DNA of 64,000 nucleotides from Blastobasis lacticolella. Taxonomy: Eukaryota > Arthropoda > Insecta > Lepidoptera > Blastobasidae. The notes under the pieces are model-generated. The model was given only the letters and a program-made list of their open reading frames with translations, was not told the origin of the DNA and did not search any database. Positions 22,927 through 37,515 of this stretch are shown here, piece by piece. The position numbers were made by a program, and so were the translations under genes. The stretch spans positions 3,348,001 through 3,412,000 of the forward strand of contig LR990067.1 in NCBI GenBank assembly GCA_905147135.1. The letters are read 5' to 3'. Position 1 is the first letter of the stretch; each line of letters opens with the position of its first letter.

Positions 22927-25839
22927 TGTTGCAGGACTAAGTACCTGAAATAAATAACATTTAATTTATGTTCACAGTGTTGAGAGCCCTTAGTGATGGA
23001 ATTGGAAGCGCCAGGACAGTGTGGACAAAATTACAATCCTGAATCCCAATAGAAGAAATTCAATAATTAATATTCAATGCTCACCAGTAAGCATTGAATA
23101 TTAATTAAGATATACACAACACAGATACGGAAAGCTGACCCTGGGAGCAGCCGGGATTGACCGTCCGGATGATGATGATAATGATGATGATATTCACCAC
23201 ACAAACAATGAAAGCATTGCATTGGACAGTGTGTATTGGCGCTCATTAGTGCGGAGCGGAGCAGAGATCTATGCCCAGCATTGGACTAGTATAGGCTGAT
23301 GATTATGATGATGAGGAGGTATCTATGCCTATGCAGAAGTTACTTTGTGAGTATGTATTAAAAAAAAAAGAATTAGCTACTTTAATCTAACACTCATAAC
23401 ACAAGCTTTGCTTCCTAGCATATTTATTTATAACCTCCCCTTTCGTGAGAGAGGCCTTGAGTCCTGCAGTAGACTGCTATGGGTTGTGATGATTAATAGG
23501 AACATGTAATATTAGTTAGTTTGACATTGATTAAACTTGCATGTTGTAACTTATGACTATGTTTTTACAGTGTGTGGTAGAACCCATGAAATATAACGAG
23601 ATGATATTAAGCATGCGTGCGTTGCGGCATCGGCGATAGTTAGTTCGGGTGGCACTCGAGCTGTCGGTGACGGAAGCGCCGCGCCGAGCAACGGCAGGCT
23701 AGCAGCGCTGAGACAATGCGAGACCTATCTACACTGAGTTTACCGGCCTTAAGGCCGAGGGCAAGGAAGGCCGTCGCAAAGATGTCGCTGGCTCAGGGCT
23801 CTTGTCTACGCGTAAAATCTAGCCGAATGTTATCCAAATCTGTTAAGCGGTTTCGGTGAGGAAAAGATGCCATATGGACAGCTCTATAATAGTAACTACT
23901 TTCGCATTCGTAATATTAAGGTTGCATTTTAATGTATTTAACATAATGTTTTAAAATGTGTTTCAATATTTGTTGTGATGTGTTATTTCACATATCATTT
24001 TGTTATTAATAAAAGTCATATGTAATCAGTTTGAGTGTAATTTTAATAATAGCTAATTAGATAGACTTAACTACTTACTAGAGCTAAAACAATTATGAAA
24101 AATAGCATAAAATAGCTAGGTTTTGCAATCAACATGTTAAAGAAAACCAATTGTATACCCCTATATACAAATTTATATAATGTTGTATGTAACAAATTAA
24201 TATAATGTTCCCAGGTTTCATCAAAATTTTCTATCCAAATCTGTTCAGCGGTTTAGGTGTGGAATTGCCACATTTTTATTTATTCGATGGGCATTTGACC
24301 GACATCTCATCTGATGGGAAGCTATGTGATGATGATTGTGATATGAAGCGTCCCATTCCATTTATTATATTAATTGCTACTACTTTCCTTTGTTACTCTC
24401 ACATTTTTAGGGTTGTAAATTACAATGCATTTCAAAATGCATGTGCATAGCCCTTCCACCCTTTTATTATTTCTAAAATGCCTCATTCTAGCTGATAGAA
24501 TCCAGCACTGAAACTGTAAAAGTAGTGACACCCTCCAAGCTGGATATAGAAAACCAGACCAGGAGAGAGACATGCAGCAGGCAGATGTGCAAAGGATAAA
24601 TGAAGAAAATATATATTGTGCATAGGGTTAGATATTTATTATATCATACAGAAAATTAGCACAATACCTATTACATAAAATACTATACCTTCAAAGAGTA
24701 AAATAAACTAATATATAAAAACAATTAAAATCTTAGGTATACATTTATCACTCGAATGCATGAAGCGTCGCCTCCGCAGAACGTCTTTGGTCGCCTTTTA
24801 AATCACTGGAACCCTTCCACCACCCCCTTCAGCCAGTAGTCTTCCACTATGAAGAAAGTTAAACTCTCATATGGTACTGCTTGGTGAGGAGGATGTGCTC
24901 CACTCACACCGTCCTTCGCGATCACTGGGTAATGAAGATTATGATTCTAGTCACAGACACTTAAAGCTATCTAAATCAGGAAATGGGCAGTAGCATTTAC
25001 TGTACCATGGTTTTAATAGTATGATGGTGAATGTAGAAGAAACTGGGCTGAGAAAATACTATTTCTAATGTAACATAATGAATTCTAGTTTTTCACTTTG
25101 TTTGTAGTTTCTGTTTATGTATTTGTATTTGCCACCCACTTTATCAATATCAATTGATAAACTTCCACTAGATCTTTAAAGGATGTCACTGTAATCCGAG
25201 ATCATGTCCTGTTCCAGTGGCATATTGTGAGTTGTCTTTAATCCTTGACATCAGGCCTCAATAGGTATAAACGACACTGTGATCCGAGATCCTATAAGCA
25301 CTAGTCCCGTTCCAATGCCATATATGGTCAGTGTTGCCCTTTGGTGGTAGTGTTTCGCACCCCGTTACAATGGGGTGATCGTTGGAGTTGGCGCCTTCTT
25401 AACGCCCCCTGAGGTCAAGCGCACCGCGTGGACCAACGTTGGGTGAAGCCCGGCAAACGACCACGCGTAGGGGCGCCTTCCAGGCGCGGTATATTGCCGA
25501 AGTGGGGGCAGCTACAGACGTCGCAGGCGCCGCGGCAAGCCTTTTCGGAATCCGGAGGTCTCTTCAGGTGGTGGACCCGCGGGACAGTTTCTCAATTAAT
25601 TCCAATAAAGTTGCGTTATTTGTTTAGCAGCAGGGGAATCCCTCTTCCTCAAGGTCTCAATGCTATTCGTTTGAATTCATTTCATGTCGTACAGTAATCT
25701 GTGTGTCGTACTACATGTGATGGCACAGATGGCACCAAAACCACAGACCGAAGCTTGAGCAAACCAACCAATCGTCATGAGAGGGTTGACAGTGATTAGT
25801 ATCTGTCACTGCCTGCACTGCGAAATCGGCACTGGGTTT

Positions 25840-26030
25840 CTATTTGTACATCGTACACTTGGTCTTTTCGTTTTAAAACATTCGTCCAACGCGCTATTTA
25901 CACCGACGAACACCGTTTCTTTACTATTGTAACGGCTATTTACACCTATTAAATGAATAAAAGAACGAATGGATATATGTATTGAATGAACGATTAAATT
26001 GAAAAGACCAAGTGTACGATGTACAAATAG
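25840..26030. mobile_element. MITE, copy 2
   Basis: Duplicate of 12799-12989 at the right end of unit 2. Confidence 0.8.
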
Positions 26031-26139
26031 CGACGGCCATCGCTATTTGTACATCGTACACTGAATGAAATCCGCTTAAGACCGGGTGAATGATGTACAC
26101 GAAAGAGCCGAAAGCAGGTGACAGTGACAGCTATTCTAT

Positions 26140-26851
26140 TGGCACATTTACACTCAGCCTTGTTGGGCAGGGAAGTGAGCAGGGAAGTGGGCAGCGCGAG
26201 TATGTAAATAGGTTACTCGCGTTGTCACTGCCCATGCCGCTGCCACTGCCCTACACTCCCTCGATTGTCGGTTTTTCGCGCGGAAGTCAAAGGACAGGCA
26301 GCGCGAGCGCGAGTGACTGTTTACATTCTCGCTCATTTGCCGCGGCAGTGCGACCGAGAAAGAACGTGCTACGCTACGTGTTGTAACCCGACTACGGCAA
26401 TTCATTTATTTATCTGTCCTGACCTGACTCCTGTGTTTTTATTATGGCACCGCCACAGGAGTGGTGTAATGATAAAATATTGAAGTTTTTAGAACTATAT
26501 GAAATTGAGCGGGTAATATGGGATCCTCATGATAAAAACCATAAATTGAAGCATAAAGTGCACGATGCGTGGAATCGCATCAGTATGAATTTGGATGATA
26601 TCCCAATAGAAGAGTTAAAATCGAAAAATCGAAATAATTATTTAATACATTTAAATAATTATTTATACTGAGTAGACATAATGCTGTCGCACTAAGAATC
26701 TCCACGTCAGTCATTGTTGCGAGTTGAGCACTAAAGAAGTATGAAGGCTGAGTGTGAACACTCACTCGCGTCGTTATTGCCGCAGAAGTATTTAGGGAAA
26801 TATTTCCGGCAGCGACATGAGCAGTGGCAGTGGCTGAGTGTAAATGTGGTA
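26140..26851. mobile_element. 712-bp inverted-repeat element with MADF ORF, unit 3
   Basis: Same element at the same place in unit 3 (TAT at 26137-26139 and 26852-26854). It was copied with the unit rather than inserted independently. Confidence 0.7.
26444..26671 (+). pseudogene. Truncated MADF-domain ORF, second copy
   Basis: Identical translation to 13403-13630, carried in unit 3. Same C-terminal break. Confidence 0.65.
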
Positions 26852-26859
26852 TATGACAG

Positions 26860-27057
26860 GTGACAGGAGGTGGTCGTACGTGCGTGAGGAACGACATCAT
26901 CGCGCAAGACCTCCGTAGTCCGGCAGATGACAAGTTCGTCCGTATGTTGGCGCGTCAAATATTCGATCCTAACGATCACGGGCGCGACCACACGTCAACG
27001 GCATCGCCCCGCACCATGCCCCGCGAGCTGCTGCGTTCCCCGTCCTTGAACGGGTGA
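26860..27057 (+). other. Exon-like ORF at unit start, copy 3
   Basis: Same frame and same situation as copy 2. Unrecognised; probably a gene fragment carried in the duplicated segment. Confidence 0.25.
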
Positions 27058-28015
27058 GCCGGCCTCCGCTCCCCGTTAACTATCGGCACATCACGACTGC
27101 CTCCACTGGAAAGCGGTCACCCAAAGTTTGTCCCATCCTAGATGCAGCCTGGACACGGGGACCGACTCACAGGCGCGCAGACCTCCCGACAAGTTCTTTA
27201 ATCTGCAGACGAATAAGAAATTCCATGCGCTCTGTTATACATGGGGGTTAGAGCATACCAATGGGTGCAATTCAAAAGAACTTAGACCAATCGAGAAAAG
27301 GCACCCGGGTGGCCTACAATACGAGTTCCATAAAAGGTTGGCGTGGTCTTCAAGTAAATCCATCCATAATGAATTCCGAACAGGCTGGTTATGAACTGGA
27401 CTAAGTTACCACAAAGTGTTATGACAGTGTCATCAGTGAACTCGTACAAAACAAACTAGACAATTGGTTGAAGTTCAATAAACAATCTGTGTATTGAAGT
27501 GAATTTGATGTGACTTTCAACAGTGCATGAAATAGACTCATCATCGTTTGGGTTTGTTTCTAGTCAAGTCTACAAGTTTGTATCTCTTACTAATTTAAAC
27601 ACATGCAATAGAACTATATATTTTGAGTCAATACAATAAAAATGTAGTAGAAAATATATATTGCTGTAATAAAATGATATATGCCCCTGGTCTACAGAGG
27701 TATTATCTTGCATAAAATTAGTCACAACAAGCTCTTTAAGCAAAAGAGTACTTATTTATTATTATTTATGTTTTACATAGTGTTTGTTAATGTTTAGACA
27801 TACCTACAAACAGTATACATATTATGACATTAATCGACTTTCATAGTAACCTCCGATAGCTGATATACATACCTTTTCCTTACAAATTAATTTTTTATGA
27901 AATGATTACTAGGTTGATTACTTTATATTGCTATTTATTTAATAAGAAAAAAATAAAAAAACTTTTTATAAACATGATTTATTTTATGTTTACACCACAG
28001 TAATGAGGCTCCAAT

Positions 28016-28261
28016 GGAGCGTTGGTGGCAGAGTAGTTAAGGTATCTTAATCATAAGTGAGAGCTACCGGCTTCAAATCCCACTGCGTACCAATGACACT
28101 TTTCTGCATTATGTACATTAGTTGAATATCAACTGATGCTCTTATGGTGGTGGAAAATATAGTGATGAACACAGACAGACAGACAGTCACAGAGGTCAGA
28201 TGGGAGTTGCTCATGATGAGATCATGGTCAAGGCAGGTTAATATAAACCATCCAAGAGGAG
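28016..28261 (+). mobile_element. SINE-A relic, copy 3
   Basis: Duplicate of the element at 1935-2180, identical to copy 2 as far as I compared. Confidence 0.7.
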
Positions 28262-30803
28262 AGAGAAGAAAGAATTAGAATAATCAAGCATTGATTTATA
28301 ATTATACATACTTACACACACACACTCAAGCCCATATGCCATAGGGGTAGGCAGATACTATTGAGTGCCACATGCTACAATCCTGAAACACCACTCTTGC
28401 AGCCTAGGGGCCATCTGCAGACCATTCTTTCTGTGATGTCTATCTGATTACTTAAATATAATTTACTGATAAGTTTGAGATATAACATATAGATCACTTC
28501 ATAAAATCTCCCACAGTTATTATCCATGTGCAGTTTGGATCTTTGTGAATATTCAACTATTCACATTTATCCAGGGCTAAAAGTATAGATCCCTAAAAAT
28601 AAATAGTGTAGCTCCCTATTAAATCAGGTTAGTATTTTTCCTCTAAAATACAGTAATAGTAAATTGAAACAAATAAAATCAACTAGTGCCACATAGTCAG
28701 GTAGAGTATTATGTAGATTTACCTAAGAATTCAAGTATTATTGGCTTAACATTCCTTCAAAGCTCTATCCCAAATTTCTTAAATTGTATTTTCCGCACTT
28801 GAGGTTCATTTAAATATCCTTGTTTCTTTGATGCCGTATTTACACACATACACATATTTTTTTTGGAACAGGTATGCCAAAAAAACAACAACTACCATAT
28901 TATTGAGAATTTTATTTAGTTTGCTATTTTGTTCATTCTTGAGGATCATGATCATTTTTACTATGTTTTTAGTTTTATATTTACATAACTCCTCCAACTC
29001 CTCCTAAACGGCTGGACTGATCTGGAAAATTTAAGTGTATACTTGACAACTCAAGTATACACTTACTCGAACCCGGTAGATAGCGTCGTGAGCGCTTTTT
29101 CATGAAAAACAATTTGCATAACAATTGGCTACATTGACAACATTTCAAAATTGGAATAATATAGACTTAAAAATTTGAAGTATTTAAACTGGTCTGAAAA
29201 AAATGATTAAAAATAATAATTTTGATATGGAAAGAGCAGAACACCACGCGGGATGAAGTCGCGCTGGGCCAGCTAGTTATAGTAGGTATAATAATCGCAT
29301 GCTCCTTGCTAGTCCCTATCTAGAAGTTCAGTTTCAAAATGTGGCTGATTTCGTCCTCAACATTTGGTTTGGTGCATTTGCAGCCGGCCGCTGACAAACA
29401 CCAGCACAACGTTCTTCGTAATGTAGCTTCGTGTAATAGCGCACAGTGATTTTCTTTTCTTTACTGGCTAGCGCCATCGACGATCTCTGCTAAGCTAAAC
29501 CCCAAAATGGTCATGTCTTGTTGCCCTGCGAGATATGACTCACAGAGATTGTAATAATACGGCTGAGTTCCTACGTAATGCAGTACGTTGCAGTAGCAGA
29601 CTGAATTTTTGCCGTAGTAGTTTCCTTTCGTTTCAGCACGGAAGTTTATTATTGTCAATGCAATAATCTGCAATGTTTCGGTGTGTTTACAGTATTTACT
29701 GTGTGGCTATATAGAAACTGCCAATTTCAATGTAAAAGGGTAGGGATACTGTTGAAATCGAGGAATAAAGTTACGGAAAATAAGGAAATTTGGAAAAAGG
29801 GAATAATAGGATTTATCGGTTCGATTTATCTGGATTTATCACTTATGGGAAAGGCAAAGGGACCTAGCCCATACAGCCAAGTCTTCCTTTATGAACTGTA
29901 ATGCAAAAATATGTCCCAGCTTTAGGGACTCTGCTGAAAATATAATGTTCAATAACGCTTATTTCAAGGCTGCAGCTATTTCATGTTTTCAGTGGTCCTC
30001 GGCAAAAGTTTCGTCAAACATGTGGAGTATGCTAATTTGGTAGACGCTCTACATTCTCGCCTATTAGTGATGTAAAATGCGTCGATAGGTATGATATCGA
30101 TTCATCGGTGTAATATCGCTAACCAGGTACTTTCTGCTGCTGGTCAAGTGTACCCCGAACCTATTACGGGAAAAAGCACTAGAAACATAAATATAAAATC
30201 AATACATCGGTCATCGGATACATCAATATTTTTTCTGCGTAGCAGAACTGTATATAAAAAACTGTCTGTGTATGCATATTGTACATTTTGTTGGTAGTCG
30301 GTAAATTTACTTCTTTGCAAATTTTGTACATTTTTGGATTGACCTAAGAGAGAAGATTGACTATAAAGAATCACACTGATGTGATTCAGCACAAGGCGAG
30401 ATGACAACAAATAATCGAATGAATATCTCTACTTAGTCTATAAAATAGGCGAGACATGCCAAACATGCACGGATATACAGAAATACTCTCTCTACATTCT
30501 CGTGATCCCGCGGAATGACGAACATGGATGCTATAGATATATTGCGTGGATTGTCGATTTACATACCTATAAAATATTTTTATATTTATGTAAAAATATT
30601 TATCAGTTACTTAGTCTAATGTTTTCAATTTCTTGTTTTTGGGGATGCGACGACCCACCGACATGATGGTAATGAATTTTGTAACGTTACGTCTTTTAGG
30701 AGAATGACGAAAGCCAAGCCAAATAATTAGGAGTGAAAAGGAAACAAGAAAATTCATTCGGTGTTAAAAACACCTTATTTTAATAATAATGATTATATTT
30801 CAG

Positions 30804-30902
30804 TGGGTGCGACCACTGCACCTAAAGGGGCCGCTGAGGCCGGGGCGACTGGAGGCGTCGGGACGGCCGGGGCGGGGGCGGCGGCGGCGGCTTCGGCGGC
30901 TT

Positions 30903-30935
<33 letters not shown>

Positions 30936-30949
30936 TAGCGGCGGCGGTG

Positions 30950-30980
<31 letters not shown>

Positions 30981-30997
30981 CGTCGTTTGCCTGTTGA
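30804..30997 (+). other. Glycine-rich exon-like segment, copy 3
   Basis: As 4723-4913 but 3 bp longer in the GGC run. Confidence 0.35.
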
Positions 30998-31193
30998 TTA
31001 TAGGAAATTGAAATATAATTACTATAATATGATCGAGCAGGACATTATCAGGGGTAGACTACGAGTCTCGCAAACATTTTCAGTGGGGGTTTTACGTAGA
31101 AAGTTTGAAATGTGAAATGACATTTTGGCTCCTGTACCGAGGAGTATTGTTCCATATGAATAGAAAGAAAAATAATTAAATTTATCTTCAGAA

Positions 31194-31349
31194 TTATAAA
31201 ATATATACATAGCCGCGAGGTCCTCCGCTGCCTCGGCCGCCACGATTGCGGTCGCCCCTGCCGCGGTCGCCCCTGCCGCGGCCGCGCCTGTTACGGCCTC
31301 TGTAGCCCCGGCCCCAGTGGGACCCGGGACAAAACGGGCATTCACAATA
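31194..31349 (-). other. RG-rich terminal-exon-like ORF, copy 3
   Basis: Same 51-codon frame and acceptor as 5110-5265. No difference noted. Confidence 0.4.
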
Positions 31350-32348
31350 CTGTGGATATAGATTGCTTACGTTAGATATATTATATAGTCACATCATAAT
31401 CAATTATTCCAGTGACATAATTACGAAAGCAAAAATGACGGAAGTTATAACTAGTGTTACATTCGCAAAATCACGCTGTAATATGCAGCGAATGACTAGC
31501 AGTACCGTAGTGTGATAAAACGTTCGCCTGGTATCCTAACCCTACCCCTACCCTTAGCCTACAGTGCAATACAGTACCCTACTTCTACTTACAGTACCAT
31601 AGCCTAGCTCTAGGTCAAGATTCTGGTCCAGATTCCGGAGCTGGACCGAAATTTGACTATACATAGATACTATAATCGTATTAATAAACTGTAAATCAAT
31701 AAATAAACTGCTAAGGGCGCTACTAAAACCACTTCATCCTAGTAGTATGCTTTGATTTATAATTACGTACTTACAAGTAACATTTCCAGTTTCCTGTAGA
31801 TCTGTGAATATGGAAAGTTTGGTTAGTTTAACTTTTAAAGTTGTAGATAAATAAGAAAAACAATCTGGCCTACCCCATACGGTATGGGCATGAATGTGTA
31901 CCCATGTATGTTTCTTTAAACCAATGAGGTGGCAAACAAGTTTACGGCTGCCTAATGGTAATAGTACACAGTCTAGGTATAAAGAAATAAGAAGCCCATT
32001 GTAGAGGTTTTGTATCATACATTTTTCTATCGCGCGCGTATAATGATGGGACCTGTCAGAATGAGCTTCTACGACTTTGAGGTCCAAGGATACAATGAAG
32101 TACCAAAATGTACAATAAGATAGGCAATAGACATGCAGAAAAATATTGATGTATCTATTTTAGACGAACACTTTTTGATGCCTACCATATTCCTCTTACT
32201 AAACTAGAACACTTTTTGATGCCTACCATATCCCTCCTACTAAACAAGAATTGCGAGAATGAGAGGTGAGAGTTGAATGGGTTCGATCAGTCTCAGGGAT
32301 AATCAATATTTAAAAAACATCGATGTTGACATAGATAAATATCGAAAT

Positions 32349-32571
32349 AATAAATAATAATAATAAATATTCGTGGACAAATTCACATAGCGCAATCTAG
32401 CCCCAAACTAAGCAAAGCTTGTACTATGGGTGCTAAAACAACTGATATACTACTTAAATACTTTTTAAATACATATTTTTTTAAATTCATCATTTCAATT
32501 TCTGCCCGGTCGGGAATCGAACTCGGGACCTCTTGCGTGCATGTTGACCATTGAACCACTCAGGTCGTCAA
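32349..32571 (-). mobile_element. SINE-B, copy 3
   Basis: Duplicate of 6265-6487. Confidence 0.8.
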
Positions 32572-34203
32572 ATGAAACATCGATGTCTAAATAAAAACAT
32601 CGATGTTTATCCGCTAAACATCGATGTATGTCTATCGTCCCTATCGGCATTCGGCAAGCAAATGCACGTATGCACAGATTCCACTCGCTCGGTAGGGTTT
32701 GGGTAGTAAGTCCATGGTAGAGAGTATAGTGCGCTCTATGTCCATGTGTTCTCTTGTTGTATTCTAACCAGTGTTGCCAGATCGTACCTTTTGTTACGAT
32801 TTGCGTACTATTTGACCGTGTATCGTACCTTTGGCGTACTCTGCTGGACATCGTACTATTTCGTACGTTTTAGCCGTTGAATCCCGAAATACAAAGTTTT
32901 ACTGAAAGAGCGGTCACTTTGCCTTTCCTTCCCGCAAAATACCGTAAAGTAAGGAAAGAAAGTGTTAATTTTGACAAATTTTGCTACATTTTTGCTTACA
33001 GGCGCCACCTGCGATCAATGTCTTATCTGGTTACTGTCAAAATGACGCCGTTTCATTTAGAAGGACGGCAAACCGTACCTTTTCAGCCATTTTCGTACTA
33101 TTTTATGAGCCCGAACGTACTTTTTTCAAAACTACTGCTGGTAACACTGATTCTAACTGTGACAGACAGATTCCTTCCATCCATCCATCTCCAAGGTTTC
33201 CCGTTTTGTTTCGTAATTTTCGTGTGTGCAATTTACTGAATATTATCTAGAACTTTACCCAAAACTATATGGCGAACACACAATACAGCTAGTTGCACAA
33301 TTTGGCTAAATTGACAAATTGTTCCAGTTGTCTGGCCTATCTTGAATGGCCCAGCCAATCTAATATCCAGCTTGTGCCCATCCATAGGTTTAAATGTACA
33401 AAATATATTATTTATATAAAAACAAAAATAAAGCCAGCATCAAAATCTAGCAATAAACAATAGCCCAAATAAATTAAATACTTAGTCAACCAATAAGGAA
33501 GTAAACAGTTTTGAGAATCATTCATCACTATTACTCCAGATGTACTCCAGACATTAAAGCATGAATAGTTTGAATAGCAACAGCAAAGACATCAGATTTC
33601 CACAAGAAGAAGAAGCTATTAAATACAAAAATAGCCTAATCCACTAAAAATATATTGATTAAGGTTTATCTGGAGCATCAGACGACAGAGGATAAAAGAG
33701 GTGGGAGACTTTCGAAATTTGGTGCTGGAGAACAATGAAAAGCATTATTATTATTATTCATGAACAGACAGGCAGTTGGAACAACTGATATGTCTGTATC
33801 TCATTATCCTCAACCCATTGACATTCTCAATTAATGATGATTTTATTTAATAATTATTAAATTTCATTTCCTTTGGAACTTAGCTCAAGAAATTGTCTTA
33901 GGAAGGCAACCACTTTAATTTTTGTCTGCATTATGGATGTTCACTGACTTCACTAATAGTTACTTCATACTGGTTCTGCACATGAATTATTGCCTTGTTG
34001 TGTGGATATTTATGATTGTTTAGAACAATAAAATAATCATGGGTTTAGCAGATTAGGTAATTACTGCAGCAGAGTGACTGATATTTACTAGCCGGGGAAC
34101 CAGACCAGATTGGATCATGGTTACACATTCTATCGTCTGAGTATGCAGATTTCATTGCAATGTTTTCCCTCACCATAAGAGCATCAATGTGTTCCACTAA
34201 TGC

Positions 34204-34844
34204 ACATTTTTTTACCACTGAGGCGGCAAACAAGCTTACGGCCTGCCTGATGGTAAACAGTCACCGCAGCCTATGGATGTTTGCAATACCAGGGGCATCA
34301 CCCACGTGTCGCCGACCCTGTAAAAACCTTTTTATCCTTTTCTTGAAGAACTCCATGTTGTACTCTCCAGGGAAAACCTCTCCAGGTAGTTCATTCCACA
34401 ACCTTAGTGGGAAAAAGTTCCTTTGGCACACACTGCACAGCAACTGCACAGTTTGTGTGGATGAACTCCATGATGGTGGCAAGCAGTGCAATGATAGAAT
34501 GTAGCTGTAGGCATCATGTCAATCAGTTCTTCAGAACAAACACCATTGTACAAGCGGTAGAACACACAAAGGGAGGCGAAATCCCTCCGCTGACTCAGCA
34601 GCTCAATACCACTTGTGTGCATAGTATCATCGACAATTCTCACAGAGCGCTTTTGGATTGAGTCACAAGGACCAAGCTGATATGTCGGTGCTCCCGCGCA
34701 TAGATGGTAGCAATACTCCAAATGGGGTCTGACTTAAGCCTTGTAAAGGAGAAGCTATTGCCCCGGCGTGAAGAATTGCTTTGTTCTGTTATGCACACCC
34801 AGACACTGTACCACAGTAATGTAACTACATATCTCACTTTCTAT
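34204..34844 (-). mobile_element. LINE reverse transcriptase C-terminus, copy 3 (broken)
   Basis: Duplicate of 8120-8760 with the same frameshift. Confidence 0.8.
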
Positions 34845-35642
34845 ATGTCAGCAATCTTACTGAGAATGAGAAATTGAACCTTTCCATGCCTCTTGGCCAG
34901 GTTGCTGGGATAAAATAATCAAAATATAACAGGTAAAACTATGGTGGTGTGGAAACCAGTGTACTTCTTTAGTTAGTTTCTATTCTTCATCTTTTTATGA
35001 CAAGCAGTAGGGAAACAGGGCAACCTGAGGGAAAGTGGTTACAGCTGTCTATGATCAATAGCATCACCCATGCCTTCGGTACTCCATCAAAACCGACAAG
35101 AACATAATAAATAGTTACTCAATAATAATTATGTTCTTGTCGTAGGTAATAATTATTGAGTTCACCTTAATGAACCATGGAGAATTCGTATTTACATAAT
35201 ATTTTGTCTCATACAATTAATTTTTTTTAGTTAAGGCAAACAAGCAAGCACCTACATGATTAACACCACCTCTGTAAACTGTAACGTTTGGCTGGCTGCA
35301 GTTTGCTGTAAGGTGGAGAGTGCAGTTGGGCCTTACCTTACTTCTTAAAGTTCCTCAGTACCTGTATTGTCCCAGTAAGTATTATTAGTAAAGTTACAGA
35401 AATTGTTTTATAAATTTCGAGGGTGATTCTGGCGTGCAGCCTGGACTTGATAAAAAGTAGCCTGTGTCTTATTCCAGATCCTTATCTAGCTACCTACCAA
35501 GTTTCATCCAAATCCGTTCATCCGTTTTGGCTTGAGAAACAAACACACACACACACACACACATATACATACAAACTCACATTTATAATATTAGTAAGCT
35601 GTAATAATGTTTGTCACATGTATATCATTACTTAATGACATT

Positions 35643-35910
35643 ATTATGTAGATCTATTACGGCACTAAGGAGCGTCGGCTTCTTTTCTGTATTAGTACAT
35701 TAGTTGAATGCTAACTGATACTCTAATGGGAAAAAAAACGTCGTGATTAAACATTCAGTCCCCTGAATGTGGTACCATGATGCAATCTGGTCAGGTTCCA
35801 CTGGTAGCAGAGTTATTAAATGAGTTACCAAATACTGAGTCAAAGTCAAGACGGACCCCGTGCCCTCGTGAGCAAGAGCACCACCGGGACATTAACGCCA
35901 ACATTATTTT
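35643..35910 (+). mobile_element. SINE-A with deleted tRNA head, copy 3
   Basis: Only GGAGCGTCGG of the head remains, joined directly to the body (CTTCTTTTCTGTATTAG); about 74 bp including both promoter boxes are missing. An extra 18 bp (about TGTAGATCTATTACGGCA) sits just upstream. Confidence 0.75.
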
Positions 35911-37515
35911 TGTTGCAGGACTAAGTACCTGAAATAAATAACATTTAATTTATGTTCACAGTGTTGAGAGCCCTTAGTGATGGAATTGGAAGCGCCAGGA
36001 CAGTGTGGACAAAATTACAATCCTGAATCCCAATAGAAGAAATTCAATAATTAATATTCAATGCACAGATACGGAAAGCTGACCCTGGGAGCAGCCGGGA
36101 TTGACCGTCCGGATGATGATGATGATGATATTCACCACACAAACAATGAAAGCATTGCATTGGACAGTGTGTATTGGCGCTCATTAGTGCGGAGCGGAGC
36201 AGATATCTATGCCCAGCATTGTACTAGTATAGGCTGATGTTTATGATGATGAGGAGGTATCTATGCCTATGCAGAAGTTACTTTGTGAGTATGTATTAAA
36301 AAAAAAGAATTAGCTACTTTAATCTAACACCCATAACACAAGCTTTGCTTACTTTGGGGTTAGATGGCGCTGCGTGAATTTTTCCTAGCATATTTATTTA
36401 TAACCTCCCCTTTCGTGAGAGAGGCCTTGAGTCCTGCAGTAGACTGCTATGGGTTGTGATGATTAATAGGAACATGTAATATTAGTTAGTTTGACATTGA
36501 TTAAACTTGCATGTTGTAACTTATGACTATGTTTTTACAGTGTGTGGTAGAACCCATGAAATATAACGAGATGATATTAAGCATGCGTGCGTTGCGGCAT
36601 CGGCGATAGTTAGTTCGGGTGGCACTCGAGCTGTCGGTGACGGAAGCGCCGCGCCGAGCAACGGCAGGCTAGCAGCGCTGAGACAATGCGAGACCTATCT
36701 ACACTAGTTTTACGGCCTTAAGGCCGAGGGCAAGGAAGGCCGTCGCAAAGATGTCGCTGGCTCAGGGCTCTTGTCTACGCGTAAAATCTAGCCGAATGTT
36801 ATCCAAATCTGTTAAGCGGTTTCGGTGAGGAAAAGATGCCATATGGACAGCTCTATAATAGTAACTACTTTCGCATTCGTAATATTAAGGTTGCATTTTA
36901 ATGTATTTAACATAATGTTTTAAAATGTGTTTCAATATTTGTTGTGATGTGTTATTTCACATATCATTTTGTTATTAATAAAAGTCATATGTAATCAGTT
37001 TGAGTGTAATTTTAATAATAGCTAATTAGATAGACTTAACTACTTACTAGAGCTAAAACAATTATGAAAAATAGCATAAAATAGCTAGGTTTTGCAATCA
37101 ACATGTTAAAGAAAACCAATTGTATACCCCTATATACAAATTTATATAATGTTGTATGTAACAAATTAATATAATGTTCCCAGGTTTCATCAAAATTTTC
37201 TAACGTCTATAAAGCTAGCATAAGAAAGTGAGCAGAATCGTTTGTAATTCTGCTCAGAATTTAGTGCTAATTGAGTGCTAATTTAGTGCCAAATTCGCAA
37301 ATTTGGTGCTCCATAAGATTTGCAGAAAATACAAATACTGCTACCTTTTGATCAAGCTAGCAGAGTACATGCCTAAATGCCTAAAACAGAATGACACAGC
37401 TTTACAATCAGTGATATAATATTTAGTGCTAATTAAGTGCTCTTGATATATAGAGATGAGAATTTCAAAAATGAGAATTTTTTTATTTTTTATTTTTTTA
37501 ATAAGAAAAGTGCTA

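Larger units (their letters stand above)
12998..26038. repeat. Tandem segmental duplication, copy 2 (13.0 kb, hybrid)
   Basis: Middle unit, offset about 13,041 bp from both neighbours. Up to 22559 every difference I noted groups it with copy 3 against copy 1. From 22609 every difference groups it with copy 1 against copy 3. It starts with the MADF-containing inverted-repeat element. Gene-free stretches correspond to those of copy 1. Confidence 0.95.
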
